64,000 nucleotides of DNA from an uncultured Pseudanabaenaceae cyanobacterium (GTDB taxonomy: Bacteria > Cyanobacteriota > Cyanobacteriia > PCC-9006 > JAAUQQ01), in assembly GCA_938002085.1 (NCBI GenBank), contig CALLAT010000112.1:23688-87687 (forward strand), given 5' to 3'. This document shows, piece by piece, positions 20,784-30,683 of the stretch. The position numbers and the translations under genes are program-made. The notes under the pieces were generated by a model, which was given only the letters and a program-made list of their open reading frames with translations, made no database searches and was not told the origin of the DNA. The first letter of the stretch is position 1. Every line of letters begins with the position of its first letter.

Positions 20784-21653
20784 TTAGGCGGGGGGGAAAA
20801 ACAGGACGGGGTGCCAGGATTGGCGGAGAACTTGGGCGCCGAAGCTAGGAACTGACCAGTCTAAGAGGCGATTTGTTTTGCGATCGGAGATGGCGATCGC
20901 ACTAATATCCTCATCCGTCGCAGCAGTCATGATTTGATCCATCAGCGCCCCTCGTCGAACCTGGGTCGTCACATTGAGACCAACGCCTTCTAAATCAGCC
21001 TTGGCTTTAGCCAGCGTGGCTTCTGCCTTACCCTCGGGGTCGGCTTTTGGGAAACGCCCCCCAGCTTCAATCACCCAAACTAGGATGCAGTTTTTGAGGC
21101 AGTTATTCGGATTGTTCGTGACCTGTTGCTTGATTTCATCTAACAGATGATTGGCTGAGTCACTGCCGTCGTAGGGAATGAGGTAACTGGAGAACAGGTT
21201 CTCACAGCGCAACTTCAGCTCTTGAACCATATAGGTGGAGACCACCGGGGGCCGCATGATCAAGAGGGGACGCTTGAGCTGGTGAGCCAGGGCGGAAGAG
21301 GTACTACCAAACATTTTCTGGGTTAGGAGGCTGCGGATGGGAGCTCCCAACAGCACCAACTCGGAGTCGTACTTTTTCACCATGGTGATAATGGCTTCTT
21401 TGGGACCGCCGGAGTCCACTTCCACCGCCACTTCGATGCCTGGAACTTGGGCTGCGATCGCCGGTGCCAAGATATCCTTCGCTCGCTGGACAGCCGCCTG
21501 GTCTTCCTTGGGGATCTCACAGTCATCATCCAAGGGCGCACTGTGCAAGAACGTCACCTGCTTAATTCCAGCGGTGGCGAGCTGGGGAATAAAGTTGACC
21601 AAGCGATTGATGCCGTCGCCTAGGTCCGTGCAGATCAAAATCCGTTGGAACAT
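20784..21653 (-). CDS. Universal stress protein family, two UspA domains
   Basis: MFQRILICTDLGDGINRL; second domain SSYLIPYDGSDSANHLLDEI; start chosen at MFQRIL. Confidence 0.8.
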   Translation of the reverse strand: MFQRILICTDLGDGINRLVNFIPQLATAGIKQVTFLHSAPLDDDCEIPKEDQAAVQRAKDILAPAIAAQVPGIEVAVEVDSGGPKEAIITMVKKYDSELVLLGAPIRSLLTQKMFGSTSSALAHQLKRPLLIMRPPVVSTYMVQELKLRCENLFSSYLIPYDGSDSANHLLDEIKQQVTNNPNNCLKNCILVWVIEAGGRFPKADPEGKAEATLAKAKADLEGVGLNVTTQVRRGALMDQIMTAATDEDISAIAISDRKTNRLLDWSVPSFGAQVLRQSWHPVLFFPPA

Positions 21654-21750
21654 AGCCTCACAGGGTCTGGATAGATGAATCGTCAGCTCTAAAGCTTGGC
21701 CAAAGCCGCAGAATGGGCGGGGCCGAATCTGGGTCACAGAATGCCAAAGA

Positions 21751-21792
21751 AAAAGCGCACTTTAGAACTCCATGGTTCCATTGTGCGCTTTT
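21751..21792 (-). terminator. Terminator downstream of desA
   Basis: AAAAGCGCAC...GTGCGCTTTT arms; on the minus strand the hairpin runs into TTTTTCTTT. Confidence 0.75.
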
Positions 21793-21867
21793 CCCATTCA
21801 ATTTGTAAGTCTGATTACTAGACCTATCTCAACTATCGGGTAGATAGATGTCCGTGTAAGCAGCTGC

Positions 21868-22944
21868 TTATGCAGCCTTGGAGCGTCGCTCATAGGCCGG
21901 AACGCTTTCGTAATAGTTCTCGGGGTGATAGAGGTGGCAGCGCTCTGCAATCTCTTTCATCATGGCGAAGTTGAATTCTCTTTCAATCAAGTGGGGACCC
22001 CAGTTCTCTTGCAAGCTGGCATGGGCTTGACGGAGCTTGTAAGAGGGGATGCCGGTGCTCACATGGTGGGGAATGTGAACGTTGATGTCGTGGCAGAGGA
22101 ACTCAACCCAAGCAGGATACTTGCAGTGCACAGTGCCAGCGAGCTGAGACTCAGCCTCATGCCAATCTGCTGCGTAACGGTAAGGGATATCAGGAGCGGT
22201 GTGGTGAACGATGGTGAAGGTGCTCATCCAGAAGTGGTAGCCAACCCAGGGCATAAACCAAAACTTGAAGACGCCCCAGGCACCCAAAGTTGCAAACATG
22301 ACGGGGAAGGCGATCGCCATGGTCACGAGAACCAACAGAGCTGAGAAACGCACCTGCTCACGCTGCTTGCCTTCAAACTGCTTCCAGTTGAAGTGGCGGC
22401 TCAGCTGGTGGCCAATGGAGCCAATCCACCAGAACCAACCGCGTACCTGGTGGTAACCCCACTGCAATGCTTTAGGAGTCTTGTCGTAGGTCTCCGTCAA
22501 CATGGGCGTCCAAGCGTTATCTTCCTCAAGCTTGTTGGTGTGCTTGTGGTGATGGTTATGGAGAATGCGCCAGGCGTGGAAGGGGTAAATCAAAGGTAGG
22601 AAAGCAATGTGCCCCACCCAGTTATTGACCTTGGTGTTCTTAAAGAAAGAGCGATGGCCGCAGTCATGGCCAATCACAAAGAAACCAGTCAGCGCGGTGC
22701 CAGTCAGGAACCAAGCAAAAGGCAGTAGATACCAAGGGCAAACTGCTAGCAGCGCGTAGGAAGCAGCTACGCTGATTACGCTGATGGCAATCATGCTGAT
22801 GGCTTTACCAGTATCTTTTTCGAATACTTCTGCGGGTAGAGACCGAATCACAGTCCGCAGTTTTAAATTGGGGTCAAGGGGAGGGGCGATTGGTTTGGGA
22901 AACGCTTGGGAAACGCGGGGCTCTACCGGAAGCGAAGTAGTCAT
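21868..22944 (-). CDS. desA: Delta-12 acyl-lipid desaturase
   Basis: His boxes GHDCGH, HNHHHKHTN, HIPHH; overall pattern matches recalled cyanobacterial DesA. Confidence 0.9.
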   Translation of the reverse strand: MTTSLPVEPRVSQAFPKPIAPPLDPNLKLRTVIRSLPAEVFEKDTGKAISMIAISVISVAASYALLAVCPWYLLPFAWFLTGTALTGFFVIGHDCGHRSFFKNTKVNNWVGHIAFLPLIYPFHAWRILHNHHHKHTNKLEEDNAWTPMLTETYDKTPKALQWGYHQVRGWFWWIGSIGHQLSRHFNWKQFEGKQREQVRFSALLVLVTMAIAFPVMFATLGAWGVFKFWFMPWVGYHFWMSTFTIVHHTAPDIPYRYAADWHEAESQLAGTVHCKYPAWVEFLCHDINVHIPHHVSTGIPSYKLRQAHASLQENWGPHLIEREFNFAMMKEIAERCHLYHPENYYESVPAYERRSKAA

Positions 22945-23171
22945 GCAATTCCTGTTCTGGGCAGCAATTCTGAAAATTGTTACAGATTACGAAGTAACTT
23001 CTTCAAAACTTTTGGATCGTAACATAACTCCTTAAGCTTTCTGCTGTCCTGATCTGCTCTGAGCCCCTGAGAGCTTGGGCTTGATAGATATTTTTGACGC
23101 CAGATTTAGAAATGAGTAATTGATCGTAGAATCCTTGCGTTTCCCGATTAACTCAGCTAGATACGACGACG

Positions 23172-23201
23172 ATCACAGGCAAAGGTAATGTTGCCTGTGA
23201 T
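23172..23201. other. Hairpin upstream of the 23228 ORF
   Basis: ATCACAGGCAA-8 nt-TTGCCTGTGAT, 11-bp perfect arms. Confidence 0.5.
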
Positions 23202-23227
23202 ACTCCTTTAGTCTCCTCAGAGGAATA

Positions 23228-23599
23228 TTGCCTAATTCCCCTAGGATTGCTATCCCAGCGATGATTGAAATGGGTCTATCTTTGTTTGCTCAGTACCATC
23301 TTCGGCAACTGTTGCACGAATATCGCGATCGCCTACGCCTCGTGGCAGCCCCAGGGCGAGCACTCTCCGCAAGTGAAGATGCTGATCTAAATGCAGTTGT
23401 AGAGGGCTTGTACCTTGAAGACGTTGAAATTGAGCGAGTGTTCCGGCAGCTTAATACTTTCGTAACGCTCCATTCTGGTGTCAGTCCGGCTTCTCCTGGA
23501 TCCTTGCTCCAGCAAAGCTCTGTTGCTAAACAAGAGCTGGAAGCTAAGATGCTGCGGCTACTCGGTTTGGAACTTATGCCCCTCGCTGTAACAGCTTAG
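23228..23599 (+). CDS. Hypothetical protein
   Basis: 123 aa ORF between desA and desC, with a hairpin at each end of the transcription unit; start may be internal (MIEMGLSLF). Confidence 0.6.
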   Translation: MPNSPRIAIPAMIEMGLSLFAQYHLRQLLHEYRDRLRLVAAPGRALSASEDADLNAVVEGLYLEDVEIERVFRQLNTFVTLHSGVSPASPGSLLQQSSVAKQELEAKMLRLLGLELMPLAVTA

Positions 23600-23692
23600 A
23601 GGTGTCAAAGCTGGCTAGAGCGCTTAGAGCGCTAGGCTTCGAGTTTGAGACCTTAACAGGTGCCCTAGGTCCACATTTGGTATGAAGTCTTC

Positions 23693-23744
23693 GGGCAAAA
23701 GAAAGGAGCAGCACTGAAATAAGCGCTGCTCCTTTCTTTTGCCC
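23693..23744. terminator. Bidirectional terminator, 20-bp perfect arms
   Basis: GGGCAAAAGAAAGGAGCAGC-12 nt-GCTGCTCCTTTCTTTTGCCC between convergent ORFs. Confidence 0.85.
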
Positions 23745-23799
23745 TAATTACGGGGGGCGTCTGAGCGATCTAACCTTTCCCGGCGAAGACAGCTAAAGC

Positions 23800-24630
23800 C
23801 TAGATGTTAGGCAACTTCACCTTCGTTGCGAGGCCTAACTGTCTCAGAACGCTGATGATCATCCAGGTGACATCAATCTCCCACCACTGCAAGCCATGGC
23901 GCGCAGAGTATTGGAAGGCATGGTGATTGTTGTGCCAGCCTTCGCCATAGGTCAGGAGAGCAACCCACCAGCAATTGCGAGAGTTGTCGCCGGAATCATG
24001 GGTGCGATAGCCGAACTTGTGGGTGGCGCTGTTCACGAACCAAGTGCAATGGTAGACCGCAACGAGGCGCACGAAGATGCCCCACACAACGAAAGACCAG
24101 CCGCCGATCGCAAACAATCCGACGCCCAGTAGGATTTGCAGTGGCAGAAAGAAGCGATCAAAGAACAGGTAAACCGGATCGTTGGCAATATCGCGGGTGT
24201 AGCGGTCCAACTGCTGCTTTGCAGGAATGTCGTAGCACATCCAACCAATATGGCTCCACCAGAAGCCCAGATTGGAATTGTGATGGTCCATCTCCTCATC
24301 GGAGTGGGCATGGTGATGGCGATGGAGACCAATCCATTCAATCGGGCTGGCTTGACAAGACAGACTGCCGCAAAACACAAAGAAATACTCCAGCCATTTT
24401 GGAGTGCTGAAGCTGCGATGGGAAATCAGTCGGTGCCAGCCTAATGTGATGCCTAGGCAACCCGTCAACCAATGGAGGAAGACTGCTACACCAACAGCTT
24501 TCCAGCTAAAGTTGCCGGGTAAGAATGCAAATAAAGCACCCACATGCATTCCTCCCAGAAAGAGGATCGTCGGCCAGGTGGGTTTGAGATTCGAGGTTGG
24601 GCTTGGGGGTTTGGGTATTACAGCAGTCAT
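23800..24630 (-). CDS. desC: Delta-9 acyl-lipid desaturase
   Basis: His boxes GWHRLISHRSF, GLHRHHHAHSD, GEGWHNNHHAF; start chosen at MTAVIPK. Confidence 0.9.
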   Translation of the reverse strand: MTAVIPKPPSPTSNLKPTWPTILFLGGMHVGALFAFLPGNFSWKAVGVAVFLHWLTGCLGITLGWHRLISHRSFSTPKWLEYFFVFCGSLSCQASPIEWIGLHRHHHAHSDEEMDHHNSNLGFWWSHIGWMCYDIPAKQQLDRYTRDIANDPVYLFFDRFFLPLQILLGVGLFAIGGWSFVVWGIFVRLVAVYHCTWFVNSATHKFGYRTHDSGDNSRNCWWVALLTYGEGWHNNHHAFQYSARHGLQWWEIDVTWMIISVLRQLGLATKVKLPNI

Positions 24631-24858
24631 TAAATGAGGAAAGTACGACAAGCATCCATTACCTGGAACATAGGAGCGATTCACCGAAAATCGCTATTCC
24701 TAGGACCTAGATACCAGAGGGGATGGACCGCACGACAAGCTGCTGCCACCTTGCTGCATACTGGGTAGTTGCGCAGCAAACGACGATCATCTTGGGGGAA
24801 GCATCCTGGGGGTCGCTCGCTGCTCGTCTCGCTTTTAAAGAATGTAAAAAGGGAATTG

Positions 24859-26094
24859 ATGAACAGCTCTGGAGGTCAACATATTCGCCAGGCAGAGGAG
24901 GCACTGTTACAAATCTTTTCGGGAATTGACGCTCAGGTCAAGGGCAATCTCCGGCGTATCTTGACGGCCTATCGAAATCATAAGGTGGGAGCCCATCATT
25001 TCTCCAGTGTGACGGGATATGGCCATGATGACCTGGGGCGAAAGGTTCTAGACCAAGTGTTTGCCGAAATAATGGGGGCAGAAGCGGCGATCGCCCGCGT
25101 GCAATTTGTCTCTGGAACCCATGCAATTTCTACTGCGCTGTATGGCATTCTGCGTCCCGGTGACGAAATGCTGGCTGTGGTAGGGCCGCCCTACGACACC
25201 TTGGAAGAGGTCATTGGTCTGCGAGGGGAACATCAGGGCTCCCTCAAGGATTGGGGGGTCAGCTATCGCCAGCTTGACTTGACTGGGCAGGGGGAGATGG
25301 ATTGGGAGGCGCTAGAGACGGCAGTGAGCGATCACACTCGCCTGGTCCATATTCAGCGTTCCTGCGGCTATGACTGGCGCAGCAGCCTTTCCATTGACGA
25401 AGTGGAACGCATCATCACTAGCGTCAAGCGTCAAAACCCCAACGTGATTTGCTTCGTGGATAACTGCTACGGCGAGTTCATTGAAGATCGCGAGCCCACC
25501 ATGGTGGGAGCAGATCTGATGGCTGGCTCCCTAATCAAAAACCCCGGTGGCACCATCGTAACCACCGGGGGCTACATTGCCGGTCGGGCAGACCTCGTTG
25601 AAACCTGTGCCTGTCGCCTTACTGCACCAGGCGTGGGCAGTGAGGGGGGAGCAACCCTTAATCAGACTCGTGTGATGTTCCAAGGACTGTTCCTGGCTCC
25701 CCAAATGGTTGCTGAGGCAATTAAGGGCACCCACCTGACATCCCATGTGTTTGATGCCCTGGGCTACGAAGTCAATCCCACTCCTTTTGAGAAACGCCGG
25801 GACATTATCCAAGCTGTGCGCTTAGGCAGCCCTGAAAAGCTCATTGCCTTTTGCAAGGCGATTCAGCAACATTCCCCGATTGATGCCTATGTGGAGCCCG
25901 TTCCTGGCGAGCAGCCCGGCTATGACAGTCAGCTGGTTATGGCGGGGGGGACTTTCATTGATGGCAGTACGTCGGAGTTCTCGGCGGATGGTCCGTTGCG
26001 GGAGCCCTACAACGTATTTGTTCAAGGAGGGACCCATTGGACCCATATGGCGATCGCGCTAGAAGCGGCAGTGGAAGCCATAGGCCCTGCCTAG
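24859..26094 (+). CDS. Methionine gamma-lyase-like / aluminium-resistance family PLP enzyme
   Basis: YGHDDLGRKVLDQVFAEIMGAEAAIARVQFVSGTHAIS, VDNCYGEFIE, GSLIKNPGGTIVTTGGYIAG; start chosen at MNSSGG. Confidence 0.9.
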   Translation: MNSSGGQHIRQAEEALLQIFSGIDAQVKGNLRRILTAYRNHKVGAHHFSSVTGYGHDDLGRKVLDQVFAEIMGAEAAIARVQFVSGTHAISTALYGILRPGDEMLAVVGPPYDTLEEVIGLRGEHQGSLKDWGVSYRQLDLTGQGEMDWEALETAVSDHTRLVHIQRSCGYDWRSSLSIDEVERIITSVKRQNPNVICFVDNCYGEFIEDREPTMVGADLMAGSLIKNPGGTIVTTGGYIAGRADLVETCACRLTAPGVGSEGGATLNQTRVMFQGLFLAPQMVAEAIKGTHLTSHVFDALGYEVNPTPFEKRRDIIQAVRLGSPEKLIAFCKAIQQHSPIDAYVEPVPGEQPGYDSQLVMAGGTFIDGSTSEFSADGPLREPYNVFVQGGTHWTHMAIALEAAVEAIGPA

Positions 26095-26212
26095 CCGTTG
26101 GATTCCAAGCCGCCCGATACCGTTAAATTCGATTCCGATGCCGATGCCCGACGGCCATTAATTTGAACGGTTGCGAACGCACGGCTGTTCATTCGCAAGG
26201 TTGTCAGCAAAA

Positions 26213-26244
26213 AGCGCCTGGAAAAGAATTCTTTTCCAGGCGCT
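26213..26244 (-). terminator. 32-bp perfect palindrome terminator of the RG/GG-tailed gene
   Basis: AGCGCCTGGAAAAGAATTCTTTTCCAGGCGCT; minus strand continues into TTTTTGC. Confidence 0.8.
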
Positions 26245-26291
26245 GGGTTAGCGGTTATCGATTTTGAACTTAATGCTGTCGGTCAAACAGC

Positions 26292-27179
26292 CTATTCAGC
26301 AGTTTCCGGAGCCGGTGCTGCTTTCTTCTTCATGGGCTTGGGCACGGGAGCACGACGCTCACCACCGCCACCACCAGCACGAGGCTGAGGACGGCTGTTG
26401 CCACCGGGACGTCCGCCAGGACGACGACCGCCACTGCCACCGGGACGACGACCCCCGCCGCCACCCTTGCGGCCGGTGCTGCGCTTCTGGGGAATGGCCC
26501 CAATGCAGTTACCGCCAGTGATGACAAGCTCATCGCCCTTGCGAGCAACCTTCAAGTCCCAAAAATGGTGAGCGGCTTTGGGGCCAAGCTTACCTTTGAG
26601 ATTGAGCTTAAAGCCGCGGCTCTTACCATCGGCCCGAGGAGCCTGCTTGATCTTGACGACCACGCTCTCCTTTTCCATGGACTGGTAGACAACTTCACCG
26701 CGCACGGAGAAGAAGCCATCTTCCAAGTCAGAGGTGGATTTAATGGGAGGCTTGGGGCGCATGGGACGGGCCAAGCCGTCCTCACTGGGCTGGACCTCTT
26801 CTTCCTTGAAGATTTCCTTTTGCAGTGTCTCGGGTTCCCACACACCCACAACCTGCACATGGAGCTGAGATTCACGCTCCGGTGTACGAGGATAGACGAC
26901 CCAAAGGTGCTCGTCTTCTAGATTGATGTGCTTTTTGACCAAGCTCATAATGCGGCCGAGAAGCACAGCATCAAGGGTTGCACCATCTTCGGTGACAATG
27001 CTGCCCTTGGTGATTTGCTCTTCGGAGGGATGATACTTACCCCGCACCAAGCCAATGGCACGAAACTGCATCGGCTCACTGGGCTTCGGAATCGGTTCTT
27101 GGCGAAACGGCGCAGCATTGGGGTCTGCACCGTTGGAGGTTTCGCTAGGGGCTGCTGTCGCTGCTGTCTTAGCTGTCAT
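26292..27179 (-). CDS. Cyanobacterial conserved hypothetical with RG/GG-rich low-complexity C-terminus
   Basis: Globular ~200 aa N-terminal part, then RKGGGGGRRPGGSGGRRPGGRPGGNSRPQPRAGGGGGERR; start chosen at MTAKTAAT. Confidence 0.85.
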   Translation of the reverse strand: MTAKTAATAAPSETSNGADPNAAPFRQEPIPKPSEPMQFRAIGLVRGKYHPSEEQITKGSIVTEDGATLDAVLLGRIMSLVKKHINLEDEHLWVVYPRTPERESQLHVQVVGVWEPETLQKEIFKEEEVQPSEDGLARPMRPKPPIKSTSDLEDGFFSVRGEVVYQSMEKESVVVKIKQAPRADGKSRGFKLNLKGKLGPKAAHHFWDLKVARKGDELVITGGNCIGAIPQKRSTGRKGGGGGRRPGGSGGRRPGGRPGGNSRPQPRAGGGGGERRAPVPKPMKKKAAPAPETAE

Positions 27180-27822
27180 GGGACCGGAAGATATTACGTG
27201 AACCGCTAAATAAATCAATAAGGGATCGTTAGCCCTTACGCCGTCAATGATTAACATTGTCGTAGTAATAGGGATGACGCCTTATCTAAGAGGCAACAGG
27301 AAGATGACTAATAATACGGGAGTGACTCAAGTAACTAAGTGTTCCCACGGGTCAAGTCGTGCAAGCACGCTAAACACAGCATATAGGGTAGCACTCAGAT
27401 GGGATAACCCAGGAAGGGGCCTCTATATCCCCTTGACCTAGTTTGCCCACCAATAACTCTCTAATCCAGAAAAAAATCTGTGCAATCCGAAAACTTTTAT
27501 ATAAATGAGTTAAAAAACAACATCTTCCCTTGAAGAATACTGAGTATTGCTTCCTGTCTGAGGTCGCAATTGACTCGCTACGACTTGGTTCCCCGATGAA
27601 GATCGAGCTCCATCATGGCTGTGCGTTATCTATGTGGGGTCTCATGCTTTGTCCGCTAAAGTGCCTGAATCGGTTGACGTAGGCGCAGCTTGGTTCAAAA
27701 TAAGCACATTACAATAATAGTCAAATTGACTTTGTGGACCTCTGGTTGGATATGAGTGGGAACTCGTTTCTTTCACAAGAGGTCTTAGATCGACCCCATC
27801 TGAGTTCCATAGAGGTAAGGAC

Positions 27823-28701
27823 GTGGCAAATAAGCGGAGTAGCGGCTGGCTCATCAAATCCATTTTGGTGGTCTGTGTGATTTCCTTCCTGGGTCTATCT
27901 ATCGCACCGCTGCTGGGCAACGCCTTTCAGCGCTCTCCGGTGGGTGCTGAGGCGGAGGGACAAACAGACCTGTCCAACGATGAAGAGCAGCTGTTGCGAG
28001 ATCAAGCTAAGGGCTTTGAGCTGGTTCTGCAACGAGAGCCTGGGAACCAGACAGCCCTGCGTAGTTTGATGGATATTCGCCTACAGTTGGGCGAAATTGA
28101 GGCGGTCATTCCCCACCTGGAGAAATTTGCAGAGCTCAATCAAGATACGGGGGATTATTCCGTTTTGCTCGCCCAAGTGAAGCAACAGACGGGCGATCGC
28201 GAAGGCGCTGCCCAAACCTACCGTACGTTGCTAGAGGCTAACCCTGGCAACCTCAATGCGCTACAAGGTCTTGTTGCCCTACTGCTCCAGGAGAACCGCC
28301 CCACTGCGGCGGTGAGCTTACTCCAGGACACGCTTAAGCTTGCCCCCGAGGCGAATGAAGCTAAGCCAGGGACTATCGATGAGTCTTCGGTTCAATTGAT
28401 TTTGGGTCAGGTCTACACTGAGCAAAAGCGCTATGACGAAGCGGTTTCGGTTTATGACGAGGTTCAGGAGAAGAACGCCCAGGATTTCCGTCCTGTGTTG
28501 GCTAAGGCGATCGTCTTCAAGACTGAAGGCAAGGACAACGGCGTTTATGAGCCCCTGTTTGAGCAGGCTATGGCTTTAGCCCCTGACCAGTACAAGGATC
28601 AAATTCAGCAGATGGCGAATGCGACCAATGCTCCTGACAGTGCAGCTCCAGTTGAGGGGACTTCTGCCCCAGCTGATGCTCCTGTTCCTGCCGTTGAGTA
28701 A
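27823..28701 (+). CDS. TPR-repeat membrane-anchored protein (GTG start)
   Basis: N-terminal TM segment, TPR-like helices (YSVLLAQVKQQTGDREGAAQTYRTLLEANPGNLNAL). Confidence 0.8.
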   Translation: MANKRSSGWLIKSILVVCVISFLGLSIAPLLGNAFQRSPVGAEAEGQTDLSNDEEQLLRDQAKGFELVLQREPGNQTALRSLMDIRLQLGEIEAVIPHLEKFAELNQDTGDYSVLLAQVKQQTGDREGAAQTYRTLLEANPGNLNALQGLVALLLQENRPTAAVSLLQDTLKLAPEANEAKPGTIDESSVQLILGQVYTEQKRYDEAVSVYDEVQEKNAQDFRPVLAKAIVFKTEGKDNGVYEPLFEQAMALAPDQYKDQIQQMANATNAPDSAAPVEGTSAPADAPVPAVE

Positions 28702-28784
28702 ATCTGGTTGGTTTTTACGCTCAACTCACATTAGTGAGTTGAGCGTGGGCAGCTCGTTGCCCAGAGGATTGAACGATGTGCAAA

Positions 28785-28824
28785 CAAGAATCCCTTGGGA
28801 ACCTATGCTCCCAAGGGATTCTTG
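28785..28824 (+). terminator. 16-bp arm terminator hairpin downstream of the TPR gene
   Basis: CAAGAATCCCTTGGGA-8 nt-TCCCAAGGGATTCTTG followed by GGGGATTTTC. Confidence 0.7.
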
Positions 28825-28854
28825 TGGGGATTTTCTATCTTTCAAACTAACGTA

Positions 28855-28928
28855 TCGGAGCGGCGGGATTTGAACCCACGACCCCCACTACCCCAAAGTG
28901 GTGCGCTACCAAGCTGCGCTACGCCCCG
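28855..28928 (-). tRNA. tRNA-Pro (anticodon GGG)
   Basis: Minus strand CGGGGCGTAGCGCAGCTTGGTAGCGCACCACTTTGGGGTAGTGGGGGTCGTGGGTTCAAATCCCGCCGCTCCG-A; acceptor pairs, anticodon loop TTGGGGT, T-loop TTCAAAT. Confidence 0.95.
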
Positions 28929-29012
28929 TTGACGCGAACACAAGCATATCACAGCCTTTCGCACAGTAACCGAGAAATCTAAGAAATTGTCTGAGCTCTG
29001 GAATCTGCCTTG

Positions 29013-29429
29013 TCAGAATGCTTGCAGTGACTGAGCTGCACGAATTAAGTCTGGTACAACTTCTGCGGGCCAACCTCCTTCTGCTCCCCGTTGCTGGGTC
29101 AGAATCAGTCGTAGGCCATATTTTTGAGGAAATCCTTCGACTTCCAGCCATAGACAATTGCTCTCAGCCTCGCAGCAGAGGCGTTCCTCCTCCATGAGTT
29201 CTCCCTGCATGTGCCTCATTGTTTCAGCTAGCTGGTGGAGCAAACGGCAGAAGTCATCGAGTTCTTGAGCCGTCAGTTCAAAGCCCCAGCCCTGACCTCC
29301 CACGAGTCCTTGGAAAACAGAGCGGCTAGGGTCCCGGCCCAGTCGCCAGCCATTCCCTTCTTTCACAAGCCGGTCTGTGGGTGGGATAGCTCTGGAAGGG
29401 CGATCGCGGGCGGCTGGCATGTCAGTCAT
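29013..29429 (-). CDS. DUF1818 family protein
   Basis: RLVKEGNGWRLG...FQGLVGGQGWGFELTAQELDDFCRLLHQLAETM...CEAESNCLWLEVEGFP; start chosen at MTDMPAAR, ORF continues to 29615. Confidence 0.85.
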   Translation of the reverse strand: MTDMPAARDRPSRAIPPTDRLVKEGNGWRLGRDPSRSVFQGLVGGQGWGFELTAQELDDFCRLLHQLAETMRHMQGELMEEERLCCEAESNCLWLEVEGFPQKYGLRLILTQQRGAEGGWPAEVVPDLIRAAQSLQAF

Positions 29430-29469
29430 GACTTGGGGAAGAGAATGCCACAGGTTGAAGGAGGTTTGG

Positions 29470-30189
29470 TTAAGGCCGGGGGCGAAGTAAGTCAGCTGCA
29501 CCTGGCTCAGCGAGGGGCGGTGGAGCTGGGCGAGGGGACGTTTCTTCGACTGGACGGTTGGGCTGTATGGGCTCTGGGGCGGGCTCTGTCTCTTCTTGGG
29601 GGGGAGCTGGTTCAAAGAAAGCCGCAGGAATACGCGGATCGTAAAGACTGACGATTGTGTTGATCAGCTGTTCTCGTTGTTGACGGTCCATGGCCCGGAC
29701 TGCCGCTCTATCCCCTGCAATGGGATTGGTTGTGAGTTTGCCGATGCTGGGGTAGGTCGATTCCCGCATGACTTCATGGATGCCTAGGTAGTCAGCCAGG
29801 GTCAACTTCCAGTCAAAGCGGGAGCGGGGAGATCGCCCCTTCCGAAAGTTGTGATACTCAATCATTCGCCGCACCAAGGTGTTACTTTCGCTGACCTCGC
29901 CGGTCACGCTACTGATGTATTGGTTTTCCAATGGCAGATTGGGAAGTTGCTCCTGGACTTCTTGCCAGATATCTTGGCGCCGACTACGTTGACTGACCTG
30001 GAGACTGTTGGCTTCGCGGGATGGAGCTTTGGGAGTGATGTGAGGCAGTTCTGCTGCAACGACGACGGTGGAGATGGCCATCATGGCACCGATGAGGGTT
30101 GCGGAGAGCCATCGATGGAGTTGAGGGGGAACGATTGCTGGGGGCCCAGAACGCGATCGCATCAAAAAAGGATGTAGTCGTTTTCCCAT
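29470..30189 (-). CDS. Conserved hypothetical exported protein with Pro-rich C-terminus
   Basis: Hydrophobic N-terminal segment then conserved-looking domain and PAPEPIQPNRP tail. Confidence 0.7.
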   Translation of the reverse strand: MGKRLHPFLMRSRSGPPAIVPPQLHRWLSATLIGAMMAISTVVVAAELPHITPKAPSREANSLQVSQRSRRQDIWQEVQEQLPNLPLENQYISSVTGEVSESNTLVRRMIEYHNFRKGRSPRSRFDWKLTLADYLGIHEVMRESTYPSIGKLTTNPIAGDRAAVRAMDRQQREQLINTIVSLYDPRIPAAFFEPAPPQEETEPAPEPIQPNRPVEETSPRPAPPPLAEPGAADLLRPRP

Positions 30190-30377
30190 GGGAGTTGTTT
30201 CGGTGTTGTGGCGATGACTGGCTACCTTGCCGGGGCTCTTTCATCTTACTGAAGGTCACGCGCGGCTGGCTGTGGCTGTCATTACTGGTGCAATGGCCCC
30301 AAGCCTGTCTGCATTGCTGCGGACAGATACATCACGGGAGGCTGGGAGTTTGATGGCTTAAAAGACCGTGGATATAG

Positions 30378-30417
30378 CAAGAGGGCCAGTGCATTTATAA
30401 ATGCACTGGCCCTCTTG
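30378..30417. terminator. 40-bp perfect palindrome downstream of rpoZ
   Basis: CAAGAGGGCCAGTGCATTTATAAATGCACTGGCCCTCTTG, exactly self-complementary. Confidence 0.75.
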
Positions 30418-30455
30418 AAGTTGCTCAGCATCAACTTGTCAAAATATCCAGAGGA

Positions 30456-30683
30456 CTAGTCGCCGATAATTTCGGGCTGGGTGAGTTCGTCAGACATCTC
30501 GATGATGGCGCGCATGACGGGCTTAATGCCGGAGTCTTCATTGCTCTCGAAGTCCTCATAGCGACGGCGTTTGGCGCGGTTGGCAACCTGTACCGTGATG
30601 CGGTAGCGGTTGGACGCAGCGCTGATTAGCTCTTCTGCGCGAACCATCAGCTGGGAGGACTCGAAGTTAGGACGCTTAGCCAT
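30456..30683 (-). CDS. rpoZ: RNA polymerase omega subunit
   Basis: [46 protein letters not shown]. Confidence 0.95.
   Translation of the reverse strand: MAKRPNFESSQLMVRAEELISAASNRYRITVQVANRAKRRRYEDFESNEDSGIKPVMRAIIEMSDELTQPEIIGD

Noticed and set aside
27260-27820. Possible riboswitch or ncRNA in the RG/GG-tailed/TPR divergent gap
   Set aside because: Only small imperfect inverted repeats seen; no recognised consensus, so not called.
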